Assembly (NCBI GenBank): GCA_049316905.1
Contig: JBMOJH010000050.1
Location: forward strand, 1-23,098
Reading direction: 5' to 3'
From: CAIPVR01 sp049316905
GTDB taxonomy: Bacteria; Actinomycetota; Acidimicrobiia; Acidimicrobiales; Microtrichaceae
DNA length: 23,098 nt
Shown here: piece by piece, positions 1 to 7,047 of the stretch
Position numbering within the stretch: the first letter of the stretch is position 1
How the letters are laid out: each line of letters starts with the position of its first letter
Program-made: the position numbers and the translations under genes
Notes under the pieces: generated by a model
Databases searched by the model: none
The model's input: the letters and a program-made list of their open reading frames with translations, nothing else
What the model was told of the DNA's origin: nothing

Positions 1-1324
1 ACTGCGTGACCGCCAGGTTGCAGGTGTCGGCACCGGGGCAGGCGACCACGTCGCGGGCGAGCTCGGCGCCCGGCTGGGCCATGCCCAGCGCGTCGAGGCG
101 GGCGAACAGGTCGGGGAGCTGTTCGTCGGTGAGGCCCCGCAGCACGAAGTTCTGGCGGTTGGTGATGCGCACCTCGGCGTCGAACTCGCGGGCGACGGCG
201 GCCAGGCCCCGGAACTGCTCTGCTGTCACGTCGCCCAGCCGGCTCCACGCCAGCGCCGAGACGGTCCCCTTGGCCACGCCGCGCACCACGTTGGCCTGCT
301 CCCAGCGTTGGAACCCGGTGGTGCCGGTGAGGAACACCGGCACGCCCTGGCCGACCGCGGTGACCGGACCGGTGCCGGTGCCGGCGGGGGCGTCGCCCCA
401 CTCGGTGACCTGGGCGGGGATGCCCCCCGGCCACGAGGAGGAGGCGAGCAGGAACTTGCGGGACACGAAGATGCGCCGCTGCAGCTCCTCGAAGCCCAGC
501 TCGTCGACCAGCCACTTCATGCGGGCCCGGAGCTTGTTGTTCCGGTTGCCCGCCTGCTCGAAGACCCGCACGCAGGCCTCGAGGGTGGGCAGCAGTTCCT
601 CGCGGGGGGTGAAGTCCTCGAGCGCGAGGGCCGGGTGCGGGTTCGCCCCGAGGCCGCCGGCCACGAAGACCCGGAAGCCGGCCTCGGTGCCGCCGTCGGC
701 GGTGCTGCGGGTGACGGCCACCACGCCCACGTCGTTGAACATCGCCTGGCCGCAGTCGGTGACGCAGCCGGAGAAGTTGATCTTGAACTTGCGCGGCAGG
801 CGCTGGCTCACCGGGTTCCGGAGGAAGTGCCGGAAGGTCGCCTCGGCCCAGGGCTGGATGTCGAGCACCTCGTGGGGGCAGGCGCCGGCGAGGTGGCAGC
901 CCATCACGTTGCGCACGGTGTCCGAGCAGGCCTCGCGGGTGGTCATGCCGACGGCGGCGAGCTCCCACAGCAGGTCGGGGACCCGCTCGAGCTGCACGAA
1001 GTGGAACTGGACGTTCTGGCGGGTGGTGAGGTGGCCCCAGCCGCGGCTGTACCGCTCGGACAGGTCGGCCATCTTCTCGAGCTGGTGGGGGAGGATCGCG
1101 CCGTAGGGCGCCTTGATCCGCACCATCTGGTTGTGGCCGCCCTGGCGCTGGCCGTAGATGCCGTTGGCCAGTCGGAAGACCTTGAACACGTCCTCGTCGA
1201 GGTCGCCGGCGAGGTAGCGGGCCAGCTGCGTCTCGAACTTGCGGATGTCGGCCACGGTGCCGGGGTCGACGTCCACGCCGTCGATGGACGGGGTGCCGTC
1301 CGGGTCGATCTCGATGGTGGTCAT
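1..1324 (-). CDS. Ferredoxin-type nitrite/sulfite reductase, siroheme/Fe4S4 protein (C-terminus outside window)
   Basis: Six-electron reduction of sulfite to sulfide (or nitrite to ammonium) by a siroheme-Fe4S4 enzyme, probably cytoplasmic and assimilatory. ATG at 1324, with GAGG about 4 nt upstream; 441 codons are visible before the window edge. The duplicated family architecture is clear: a first ferredoxin-like half-domain (about 45-115) with TTRQNVQFH, a first NiR_SiR domain (about 130-265) with the siroheme-binding LPRKFK (176-181), a second ferredoxin-like domain with ITNRQNFVL, and the start of the second NiR_SiR domain. Oddly, the first half holds a full cluster signature: C143-x5-C149-x37-C187-x3-C191. 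The expected one begins in the second half at C429-x5-C435. Sulfite versus nitrite as substrate cannot be decided here; a sulfite role is only inferred. No partner genes lie upstream, so it is probably the first gene of a transcript running out of the window. Family assignment is certain. Confidence 0.93.
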   Translation of the reverse strand, partial: MTTIEIDPDGTPSIDGVDVDPGTVADIRKFETQLARYLAGDLDEDVFKVFRLANGIYGQRQGGHNQMVRIKAPYGAILPHQLEKMADLSERYSRGWGHLTTRQNVQFHFVQLERVPDLLWELAAVGMTTREACSDTVRNVMGCHLAGACPHEVLDIQPWAEATFRHFLRNPVSQRLPRKFKINFSGCVTDCGQAMFNDVGVVAVTRSTADGGTEAGFRVFVAGGLGANPHPALALEDFTPREELLPTLEACVRVFEQAGNRNNKLRARMKWLVDELGFEELQRRIFVSRKFLLASSSWPGGIPAQVTEWGDAPAGTGTGPVTAVGQGVPVFLTGTTGFQRWEQANVVRGVAKGTVSALAWSRLGDVTAEQFRGLAAVAREFDAEVRITNRQNFVLRGLTDEQLPDLFARLDALGMAQPGAELARDVVACPGADTCNLAVTQ

Positions 1325-1346
1325 GGTCCTCGCCGGTTCGATCACG

Positions 1347-1369
1347 GTCCGGTCGAAAGCCGACCGGAC
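1347..1369 (-). promoter_or_regulatory. Perfect 9-bp inverted repeat in the 5' region of the sulfite/nitrite reductase
   Basis: GTCCGGTCG (1347-1355) and CGACCGGAC (1361-1369) are perfect reverse complements around a 5-nt spacer, 23-45 nt upstream of the reductase ATG. It could be an operator for a dimeric regulator or a hairpin early in the mRNA leader. A weak candidate promoter lies just upstream on the minus strand (TTGATC, 17 nt, GAAACT), which would put the repeat near the transcript start. No known regulator site is recognised. Confidence 0.5.
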
Positions 1370-1433
1370 GGGTCGAGTTTCCCAAACCTGACCCGCCCGA
1401 TCAACATTCCCGGCGTTCCATGGGTGTGCCATC

Positions 1434-1460
1434 GGGCGCCTGCGCCCGCGGGCCCGGGGC
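1434..1460 (-). terminator. Candidate terminator of the carotenoid operon
   Basis: Immediately downstream of the last operon gene (stop 1463-1461) lies a strongly self-complementary GC-rich stretch: GGGCGC/GCGCCC (1434-1447) and the adjacent palindromic GCCCGCGGGC. There is no T tract, so this is a weak call based on position and foldability. Confidence 0.3.
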
Positions 1461-2045
1461 TCAGCCGGCGTCGAGCGCCGCCAGGATCGTCCGGCCCCGC
1501 GGCGACAGGCGGTACCCGACCTCCAGGCTCTCGGTCAGGCCGAGCGCCTTGAGCTTGCGGACATCGGCCTTGAACGGCGCCGTGTCGAGGCCGGCCGCTC
1601 CCGCCAGGTCGGCGGCCCGGACGCCCGGGAGGGTCGCGATGGCCCGGAGGACGTCCTCGGTCCAGGCCCCGCGCCTCGAGCGGGTGTCCAGACGCCGGAG
1701 ACGCCCGAGGACGTCGACGAGCTCCTCATCGGGGAGCTCGTCCCGTTGCCGCAGGGCGATCCGGGGGTCCTCCCCGGCCAGGGAGAACCGGACCAGGTGG
1801 AGCGCACCCTCCCGGCGGAGGTGGGGTGAGTCGAGTGCCTCGTCCCGGGTGGCGAAGCCGGCGGCCCGCGCATCGTCGGTGGACAGGTCACGGGGCTCGA
1901 TCGGGCGGACCTCGGTGATGTCGAGCACGCCGACCGGGGTGACGAGCGTCCCGCCCGCCCTCACGGTCGGCCGCTTCCACCGCCGGACCGCGACCGTGAT
2001 CCTCCCCGCGGCGATGCCGTCGAGGGCATCCTTCGTGAACAGCAC
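1461..2045 (-). CDS. ASCH (PUA-like) domain plus winged-helix protein, last gene of the carotenoid operon
   Basis: A 194-aa protein of unknown role. The N-terminal ~75 residues look like an ASCH domain (PUA-like beta-barrel fold linked to RNA or nucleotide binding): it opens with MLFTKDALDGIAAGRIT, followed by the basic VRRWKRP and a strand-rich core ending near DITEVRPIEP. The C-terminal part (about 120-190) has a winged-helix pattern, with a helix-turn-helix-like segment (LAGAAGLDTAPFKADVRKLK) and a wing ending YRLSPRGR. The start is GTG at 2045, 45 nt after the idi stop, without a convincing Shine-Dalgarno sequence. Same strand and close spacing suggest cotranscription with the crt genes. 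It may sense a nucleotide or RNA and bind DNA, but no function can be assigned. ASCH confidence is moderate, winged helix moderate, regulatory role speculative. Confidence 0.8.
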   Translation of the reverse strand: MLFTKDALDGIAAGRITVAVRRWKRPTVRAGGTLVTPVGVLDITEVRPIEPRDLSTDDARAAGFATRDEALDSPHLRREGALHLVRFSLAGEDPRIALRQRDELPDEELVDVLGRLRRLDTRSRRGAWTEDVLRAIATLPGVRAADLAGAAGLDTAPFKADVRKLKALGLTESLEVGYRLSPRGRTILAALDAG

Positions 2046-2090
2046 CCGCCCAGTCTCGCCGGTCCGTCCGGGAGCGCGGCGGGTGGTGGG

Positions 2091-2627
2091 TCAGCCGACC
2101 GGTGCCGCGCCGCGGTCGAGCACGGCGAGCGCGAGCGGGAACCACGGTGTGAAACGCGACGGGTCCTCGGCGAGCTCGCGGTCCACGTCGGTCCGCTCCA
2201 CCCAGCGCCAGTCGCCCACCTCGTCGGGGTCCGGGTCCGGTGCGCCGTCGAAACGACCCACGAGGACGTGGTCCCATTCGTGCTCCACGAGATCGGAGTC
2301 GTCGTCCTCGGCCCGATAGACGAACGACCCGACCTCGTGGAGCGCGACCGCGGGGACCTCCACGCCGAGCTCCTCCCGCACACGGCGGGAGCCCGCGTCG
2401 GCGACGGATTCGCCGGGGCGGGGGTGGCTGCAGCAGGAATTGGTCCAGAGGTCCCGGAAGTGGTGCTTGGAGCTGGCCCGCCGGTGCAGGAGCATCCGGC
2501 CGTCGGCGTCGAGGAGGAACACCGAGAAGGCCCGGTGGAGTGAGCCGGCGCCCTGGTGGGCGGCCAGCTTCTCCATCTCGCCGACCTCGTTGCCCTCGGC
2601 GTCGAGCAGGACCACGAACTCAGGCAC
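2091..2627 (-). CDS. idi: Isopentenyl-diphosphate delta-isomerase, type I (Nudix fold)
   Basis: Interconverts IPP and DMAPP, supplying the allylic starter for prenyl chain elongation; cytosolic and metal dependent. The 178-aa length matches type I bacterial IDI. Residues corresponding to the known active site are present: catalytic Cys66 in WTNSCCSHP (61-69), metal ligands His24, His31 and His68, and the acidic pair Glu115/Glu117 in VEHEWD. The Nudix helix is REELGVEVP (84-92). The start is GTG at 2627, inside the last codons of crtYd (8-nt overlap), with GGGAG about 7 nt upstream, so translational coupling is likely. Placement inside the carotenoid operon fits a role in feeding CrtE. Identity is secure. 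Confidence 0.96.
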   Translation of the reverse strand: MPEFVVLLDAEGNEVGEMEKLAAHQGAGSLHRAFSVFLLDADGRMLLHRRASSKHHFRDLWTNSCCSHPRPGESVADAGSRRVREELGVEVPAVALHEVGSFVYRAEDDDSDLVEHEWDHVLVGRFDGAPDPDPDEVGDWRWVERTDVDRELAEDPSRFTPWFPLALAVLDRGAAPVG

Positions 2628-2979
2628 GGGCGGACTCCCGCTCCGGTGCCGACGACGTGGTGGCGGTACCCGGCGACTCGTTCCGGCCGAGGCGCACCCA
2701 GAGGGCGAGCGCCAGGGTCATGAGCGCGAACCCGAAGCCCCAGTCCTCGATCGGGGAGGACCAGAAGATCCGGATGTCGGAGAACACCTCGGAGTTGTAG
2801 ATCACGATGGGGGAGCTGAGCTTGGTGAGCCAGCCGTCCACCGGGATCTGGAACAGGAAACAGATGCCGATCGCGATCCAGTAGGCGGCGGAGCGGAAGA
2901 TCCCGGAGCGGACCACCAGGAGCTCGAGCGCCACCACCACGGCCATCGCGGCGAGGGTCATGATCGTGTACCAGGGCAT
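2620..2979 (-). CDS. crtYd: Lycopene cyclase subunit, CrtYd-like (small membrane protein)
   Basis: Second subunit of the heterodimeric lycopene cyclase of actinobacteria, which closes ionone rings on lycopene in the membrane. It has 119 aa with three or four hydrophobic helices (about 5-23, 32-48, 78-96). The family motif PIEDWGFGF (76-84) stands where the CarR/CrtY domain has its conserved acidic pair; WLTKLSSPIVIY is also typical. The ATG at 2979 overlaps the crtYc stop (ATGA) and is preceded by a strong AGGAGGAG 7-8 nt upstream. The polar tail (100-119) is not conserved. The Yc/Yd labels follow gene order and the PxEE versus PxED motifs; the two subunits are paralogous, so they could be swapped. 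Confidence 0.88.
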   Translation of the reverse strand: MPWYTIMTLAAMAVVVALELLVVRSGIFRSAAYWIAIGICFLFQIPVDGWLTKLSSPIVIYNSEVFSDIRIFWSSPIEDWGFGFALMTLALALWVRLGRNESPGTATTSSAPERESARA

Positions 2980-3386
2980 CAGACCATCTCCTCCTGGCGG
3001 GGCGCCGGGGCGGCGGGGCGCGCCGGGGGCAGGAACCGGCCGAGCGAGCCGGCCCGCAGCGTGGCCACCCATCCGTCACGGAGGATGTTCGACACCGCTT
3101 CGTAGCTGAGCAGGGCGCACAGCGGGATCACGATGAAGAACACGAGCTCCTCGATCGGGATGTTCCCCACCTTCCAGCCGGTGGTGTACTCCGGCGAGAA
3201 GGTCCAGTGCCCGAGGCGGATCGCCACCACGTCCCACAGCACGAACGCGCCGAAGGCCGGCACCATCGTGCGCAGCAGGCGCCCGGGGCGGCGGTAGACG
3301 CGGGCGTTGAGGAAGAACTCCAGCGGCAGCGTGACGAGCACGCACAGTGCCATCACGATGAGGTACTGGAACCGGTCCACGGTCAC
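2979..3386 (-). CDS. crtYc: Lycopene cyclase subunit, CrtYc-like (small membrane protein)
   Basis: First subunit of the heterodimeric lycopene cyclase. It has 135 aa with about three membrane helices (6-25, 40-58, 78-98) and the diagnostic PIEELVFF (77-84), containing the acidic pair thought to protonate lycopene, plus WDVVAIRLGHWTF (51-63). The chosen start is GTG at 3386, overlapping the crtB stop by 4 bases (GTGA); a second GTG lies two codons in. The last ~25 residues are a Pro/Ala/Arg-rich tail overlapping the crtYd start. Tight coupling with crtYd fits the obligate pairing known for this cyclase type. The product (beta-carotene or another cyclised carotene) cannot be read from sequence. 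Confidence 0.88.
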   Translation of the reverse strand: MTVDRFQYLIVMALCVLVTLPLEFFLNARVYRRPGRLLRTMVPAFGAFVLWDVVAIRLGHWTFSPEYTTGWKVGNIPIEELVFFIVIPLCALLSYEAVSNILRDGWVATLRAGSLGRFLPPARPAAPAPRQEEMV

Positions 3387-4327
3387 CCCCGGCGACGGGC
3401 CACGGCGTTGCGGGCCGTGCCCACGCCCAGGTTGGTCGCCGCCACCCAGACCTTGCGGCCGGCCGGCACCCGGGCCCGGCCCGCGAACACGTCGTAGCCG
3501 TTGGCCACGATGCGGTCGAGGATCTCGGAGTACAGGATGCGGGCGGTTCGGATCGCCACGGCGGACTCCGGCGGGAGCAGCCCGATACCGATGTCGGCCG
3601 AGCGGTACAGCTCGTTGCACCGGTCGATCTGGAACCGCATGGCGTCGATCCACTCGGGGGTGACCCGGCGGAGGAAGGGATCCGCGCCGAAGCGGCGGAG
3701 GTCGGCCATCGGCACGTACACCCGGCCGCGCTCGAGGTCCTCGCCGACGTCCCGGAGGAAGTTGGTGAGCTGGAACGCGTTGCCCAGGTCCATGGCGTGC
3801 GGGCGGGCGGCATCGATGTCCTCGGGCTCGAGGATCGGCAGCATCATCTCGCCGATCACCGCGGCCGAGCCGTCCATGTAGTCGAGGAGGTCGTCCCAGG
3901 TCTCGTAGTGGTCGACGGTGAGGTCCATCGTCATCGACTTCAGGAACCGGCGGAAGAAGTCCGTCGGCAGGTCGAAGGCGCGCACCGTGTGGATCACGGC
4001 CTTGAGGACCGGGTCGTCGGAGTGGCCGGCGTCGAGGTCCTCGTAGAAGCGGTCGCCGAAGTCGGCGAGCGCCTTGGCCCGCACGTCGGTGGGGACCGGG
4101 CCCAGGTCGTCGACGATGTCGTCGGCGTACCGGCAGAACCCGTAGAGGGCGTGCACGTGGTGGCGCTTCACCTTCGGGAGCACCTGCGCGGCCCGGTAGT
4201 AGGTGGTGCCGTACCGCCGGTTGAGCTCCTTGCAGCGGGCATAGGACTCCTCGAGCGACACGGTCGTTCGGGGCGTGCCCACCGGCGTGGTGGCCGAGGT
4301 GACGGCGGCGGGGAGGAGCGCCGTCAT
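3383..4327 (-). CDS. crtB: Phytoene synthase
   Basis: Condenses two geranylgeranyl diphosphates into phytoene, the committed step to C40 carotenoids. The 314 aa match the squalene/phytoene synthase family. Both aspartate motifs that bind Mg-diphosphate are visible: DDIVDD at 69-74 and DVGED at 193-197 inside LGNAFQLTNFLRDVGED. The family segments HALYGFCRYADDIVDD and RGRVYVP are also present. The ATG at 4327 overlaps the crtI stop (ATGA). A longer in-frame reading exists upstream, but it only translates the other frame of crtI. The first ~22 residues are poorly conserved. A squalene synthase alternative is unlikely given the crt neighbours. Confidence 0.96.
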   Translation of the reverse strand: MTALLPAAVTSATTPVGTPRTTVSLEESYARCKELNRRYGTTYYRAAQVLPKVKRHHVHALYGFCRYADDIVDDLGPVPTDVRAKALADFGDRFYEDLDAGHSDDPVLKAVIHTVRAFDLPTDFFRRFLKSMTMDLTVDHYETWDDLLDYMDGSAAVIGEMMLPILEPEDIDAARPHAMDLGNAFQLTNFLRDVGEDLERGRVYVPMADLRRFGADPFLRRVTPEWIDAMRFQIDRCNELYRSADIGIGLLPPESAVAIRTARILYSEILDRIVANGYDVFAGRARVPAGRKVWVAATNLGVGTARNAVARRRG

Positions 4328-5802
4328 CGGATCCCGCCCTTGCGGCCCATGGCCTCCACCCGGGCCGCCGCGAGCTTGCCGGAGATCAGCACCATCGGGA
4401 TGCCCACGCCGGGGATCGTCCCGGAGCCCACGAACACCACGCCGTCGTGGCGCCGGTCCTCGAGGTGCGGCCGGAACGGGCCGGTCTGGAAGAAGCGGTG
4501 GGCGAGGGCGAACGGGGTGCCCCGCTCCATGCCCTGCTGCTGCCAGTCGAGCGGGTCGGTCAGGTGCTCCACCTCGATGTCGGTGGGGTACCCGAGCTCG
4601 CCCACCTTGGCGGCGAGCTGGTCGCGGATCCGGTCGCGTTCGCGGTGCCAGTCGACCTTGCCGTCGAGGTTCGGCACCGGTTCCAGCACGTAGAGGATGT
4701 TCCGGCCGTCGGGGGCGAGGCCCGGATCGGTGACGGTGGGGGCGGTCACCAGGATCGAGGGGTCGGGCATGCGCCGGCCGTCCTTCAGCAGGGCCTGGAA
4801 CGCCTCGTTCCACTGGCCGCCGAAGTGGATGTTGTGGTGGGTGGTGCCCTCGGGCAGGTCGCCCTTCACGCCCACCAGCCACACGGCGCAGCTGGGGGAG
4901 TAGCGGCCCACCCGGGTGACCAGCGGCGGGGTGGCGTCGAGGAGCTGGCGGTAGGCCACCGGCACATCGGCGTTCATGACCACTGCGTCGGCGGTGATGC
5001 GCTCGCCGCCGGCGAGTAGCACGCCGTCGACCCGGCCCGACGGGCTCTTCGTGACCTTCTCGACGACCTCGCCGTAGCGGACCTGCGCCCCGGCCTTCTC
5101 GGCCGCATCGGCCAGGCCCCGGGGCACCGAGTGCATGCCGCCCTGCACGCCGTACACGCCGGCGACGGAGTCCATGTAGGTGATGACGCCGTAGATGGCC
5201 AGTGCCTCGAACGGCGACAGGCCGGCGTACATCGCCTGGAAGGAGAAGATGCGGTGGAGCCGGTCGTCCTGGAAGTAGTCGCCCACGACGTTGTGCAGCT
5301 TGCGGAGTCCGCCCAGCTGGAGGAGCTTCACCAGCGCGCCCGGGTTCTTCAGCATGGAGAGCGGGTTGGACAGGTCGGCGTCGATGAAGTTCGGCTGCTC
5401 GACCTCGTAGAGCTCCTGCAGCCAGTCGGCGAACCGGCCGAAGTTGGCGGCGTCGGTGGGGCCGATCTTCTCCCGGATCTCCTGGGTCATGGCCTCACGG
5501 CCGGCCTTGACGTGCAGCTCGGACCCGTCGGCGAACAGGGCCCGGTAGGCCGGGTCGAGCCGGGTGAGCTCCACATGGTCCCGGCGCTCGGCCCCCGCGG
5601 CGGCGAACGTGTCGTCGAGCAGGTCGGTCATGGTCATGACCGTGGGACCGGTGTCGAAGGCGTAGCCGTCGAGGTCGAGCAGACCGGCACGGCCGCCCGG
5701 CACGGTGGCCTTCTCCAGGATGGTGACGTCATGGCCGTTGCCGGCCAGGTGGCATGCGGCGGAGAGGCCTCCGAGGCCTGCGCCGACGATCACGATTCGC
5801 AT
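4324..5802 (-). CDS. crtI: Phytoene desaturase (CrtI-type, FAD)
   Basis: FAD-dependent desaturation and isomerisation of phytoene, most likely in four steps to all-trans-lycopene, at the membrane surface. It has 492 aa, typical for CrtI. The N-terminal Rossmann dinucleotide motif is VGAGLGG (6-12), followed by the FAD ribose-binding acidic residue in ILEKATVPGGRAG. The C-terminal amine-oxidase/CrtI signature is FVGSGTIPGVGIPMVL near the end. ATG at 5802; its Shine-Dalgarno sequence (GAGGAG) overlaps the crtE stop codon 11 nt upstream, so translation is probably coupled to crtE. The number of desaturations cannot be read from sequence, but the adjacent lycopene cyclase supports lycopene as product. 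Confidence 0.96.
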   Translation of the reverse strand: MRIVIVGAGLGGLSAACHLAGNGHDVTILEKATVPGGRAGLLDLDGYAFDTGPTVMTMTDLLDDTFAAAGAERRDHVELTRLDPAYRALFADGSELHVKAGREAMTQEIREKIGPTDAANFGRFADWLQELYEVEQPNFIDADLSNPLSMLKNPGALVKLLQLGGLRKLHNVVGDYFQDDRLHRIFSFQAMYAGLSPFEALAIYGVITYMDSVAGVYGVQGGMHSVPRGLADAAEKAGAQVRYGEVVEKVTKSPSGRVDGVLLAGGERITADAVVMNADVPVAYRQLLDATPPLVTRVGRYSPSCAVWLVGVKGDLPEGTTHHNIHFGGQWNEAFQALLKDGRRMPDPSILVTAPTVTDPGLAPDGRNILYVLEPVPNLDGKVDWHRERDRIRDQLAAKVGELGYPTDIEVEHLTDPLDWQQQGMERGTPFALAHRFFQTGPFRPHLEDRRHDGVVFVGSGTIPGVGIPMVLISGKLAAARVEAMGRKGGIR

Positions 5803-5813
5803 GTTCCGACTCC

Positions 5814-6902
5814 TCAGCGGTCGCGGTTGCAGCAGTAGACGGCGAGGTCGACCAGCGCGGCGCGGGCGCCGGGCTCGAGGTCGACCGTGGTGAGCGCGTC
5901 GATCGAGCGGTGCAGCAGCGACTCGATGTAGCGCTCCACCTCCGCCCGGGCGCCGGTGAACTCGAGGACCTCCTGCACGGCCACCACGTCGGCGGGCGTG
6001 AGGGACGGGTCGCCGATCTTGGCGAGCACCTCGAGGGCGGGGGCGAGCTGTTCGCGCTCGGCCACCTCGCGGGCGTGCAGGACGAGACGCGTGGGCTTGC
6101 CCTCCCGGAAGTCGTCGCCGACCGGCTTGCCGAGCACCGACTCGTCGCCGAAGGCGCCGAGCACGTCGTCGCGGACCTGGAAGGCCTCGCCGAGGGGGAG
6201 CCCGTAACCCGAGTAGGCCTCGGCCAGCTCGTCGAAGCGTCCGGCGAGAGCGGCGCCGAGGTGCAGCGGGCGCTCGACGGTGTACTTCGCCGACTTGAAC
6301 AGGGCGATCTTCTTGCTCGTGGCCGGGTCGGCCGAGCGGTTCGCCGCAAAGGCCACGTCGAGGAACTGGCCCATGACCAGCTCCACGCGGAGCTCGTTGT
6401 AGACGTCCCAGGCGGACCGCGGTGCGCCGGTCAGCAGGCCGTCGGCCAGCACCAGTGCGAGGTCGCCGACCAGCACGGCGACGCCCTCACCGAAACGACG
6501 CGACTCGCCGGCCCAGGCGTGCTCGTCGTGGAGGCGGCTGAAGTGCAGGTGGACGGTGGGGTCGCCGCGGCGCAGCTCCGAGCCGTCCATGACGTCGTCG
6601 TGCACGAGCGCGAACACGTGCAGCAGCTCGAGCGCTGCCCCGGCATCGAGGACGGTGGCGTCCATGGGATCGCCGCCGGCGGCGACGTGGCCGAGGTGAC
6701 AGAAGGCGGGACGGAGGCGCTTGCCGCCGTTGACGGAGAAGTGCCGCAGTCGTTCGAGCGGCTCGTCGAGGAGCTGGTCGAAGTGCGACCACCGGCGGTG
6801 CTCGCCGGTGAGGAGGTCGTCGATGCGCCGGTCCACCCGTTCGCGGACGTCGCGAAGGGTGGAAGGAGCCTCGAGGATCCGGGGTGCAGGGGGGGCCGAC
6901 AT
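5814..6902 (-). CDS. crtE: Geranylgeranyl diphosphate synthase (polyprenyl synthetase)
   Basis: Chain elongation of DMAPP with IPP, inferred to stop at C20 to feed CrtB. It has 362 aa. Motifs: GGKRLRP (59-65), the first aspartate-rich motif DDVMD (102-106), GDLALVLAD, and QVRDD followed by VLGAFGD (second motif 245-249 is DDVLG, with the last Asp replaced by Gly as in many actinobacterial homologues). First gene of the seven-gene carotenoid operon. Start chosen at ATG 6902, where homology begins. No clear Shine-Dalgarno sequence precedes it, and a GTG lies two codons upstream, so the exact start is uncertain. An in-frame extension further upstream would cross a terminator-like hairpin and is unlikely. 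Product length (C20 versus C25) is inferred from context only. Confidence 0.93.
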   Translation of the reverse strand: MSAPPAPRILEAPSTLRDVRERVDRRIDDLLTGEHRRWSHFDQLLDEPLERLRHFSVNGGKRLRPAFCHLGHVAAGGDPMDATVLDAGAALELLHVFALVHDDVMDGSELRRGDPTVHLHFSRLHDEHAWAGESRRFGEGVAVLVGDLALVLADGLLTGAPRSAWDVYNELRVELVMGQFLDVAFAANRSADPATSKKIALFKSAKYTVERPLHLGAALAGRFDELAEAYSGYGLPLGEAFQVRDDVLGAFGDESVLGKPVGDDFREGKPTRLVLHAREVAEREQLAPALEVLAKIGDPSLTPADVVAVQEVLEFTGARAEVERYIESLLHRSIDALTTVDLEPGARAALVDLAVYCCNRDR

Positions 6903-6952
6903 GTGGCGCACAACCAGCGCCGCGACCCCGATGATTCCGCCCGGGACGTGTG

Positions 6953-6987
6953 AAAAAACAACGTGCCCGCAGGTGCATCCGCGGGGC
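6953..6987 (-). terminator. Hairpin plus T-tract terminator after the DAHP synthase gene
   Basis: On the minus strand GCCCCGC (6987-6981) pairs with GCGGGC (6970-6965) with one bulged C and an inner GG/CC pair. ACGTTG and a run of six T (6958-6953) follow. A T6 run is rare in this GC-rich window. It lies about 60-95 nt downstream of the aroG stop and separates aroG from crtE. A second short palindrome (GCGCTG/CAGCGC, 7040-7054) straddles the aroG stop codon. Confidence 0.5.
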
Positions 6988-7047
6988 GGTCGGGCGGCGA
7001 AGAACTGTCGTTGGCGTGCGCCCGTCCGGCCCGGCGGGTGCGCTGGT

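Noticed and set aside
308..1552. 414-aa plus-strand open frame over the reductase gene
   Set aside because: Shadow of the minus-strand reductase, whose cysteine and siroheme motifs are unmistakable; the plus translation is Gly/Glu/Val/His repeats.
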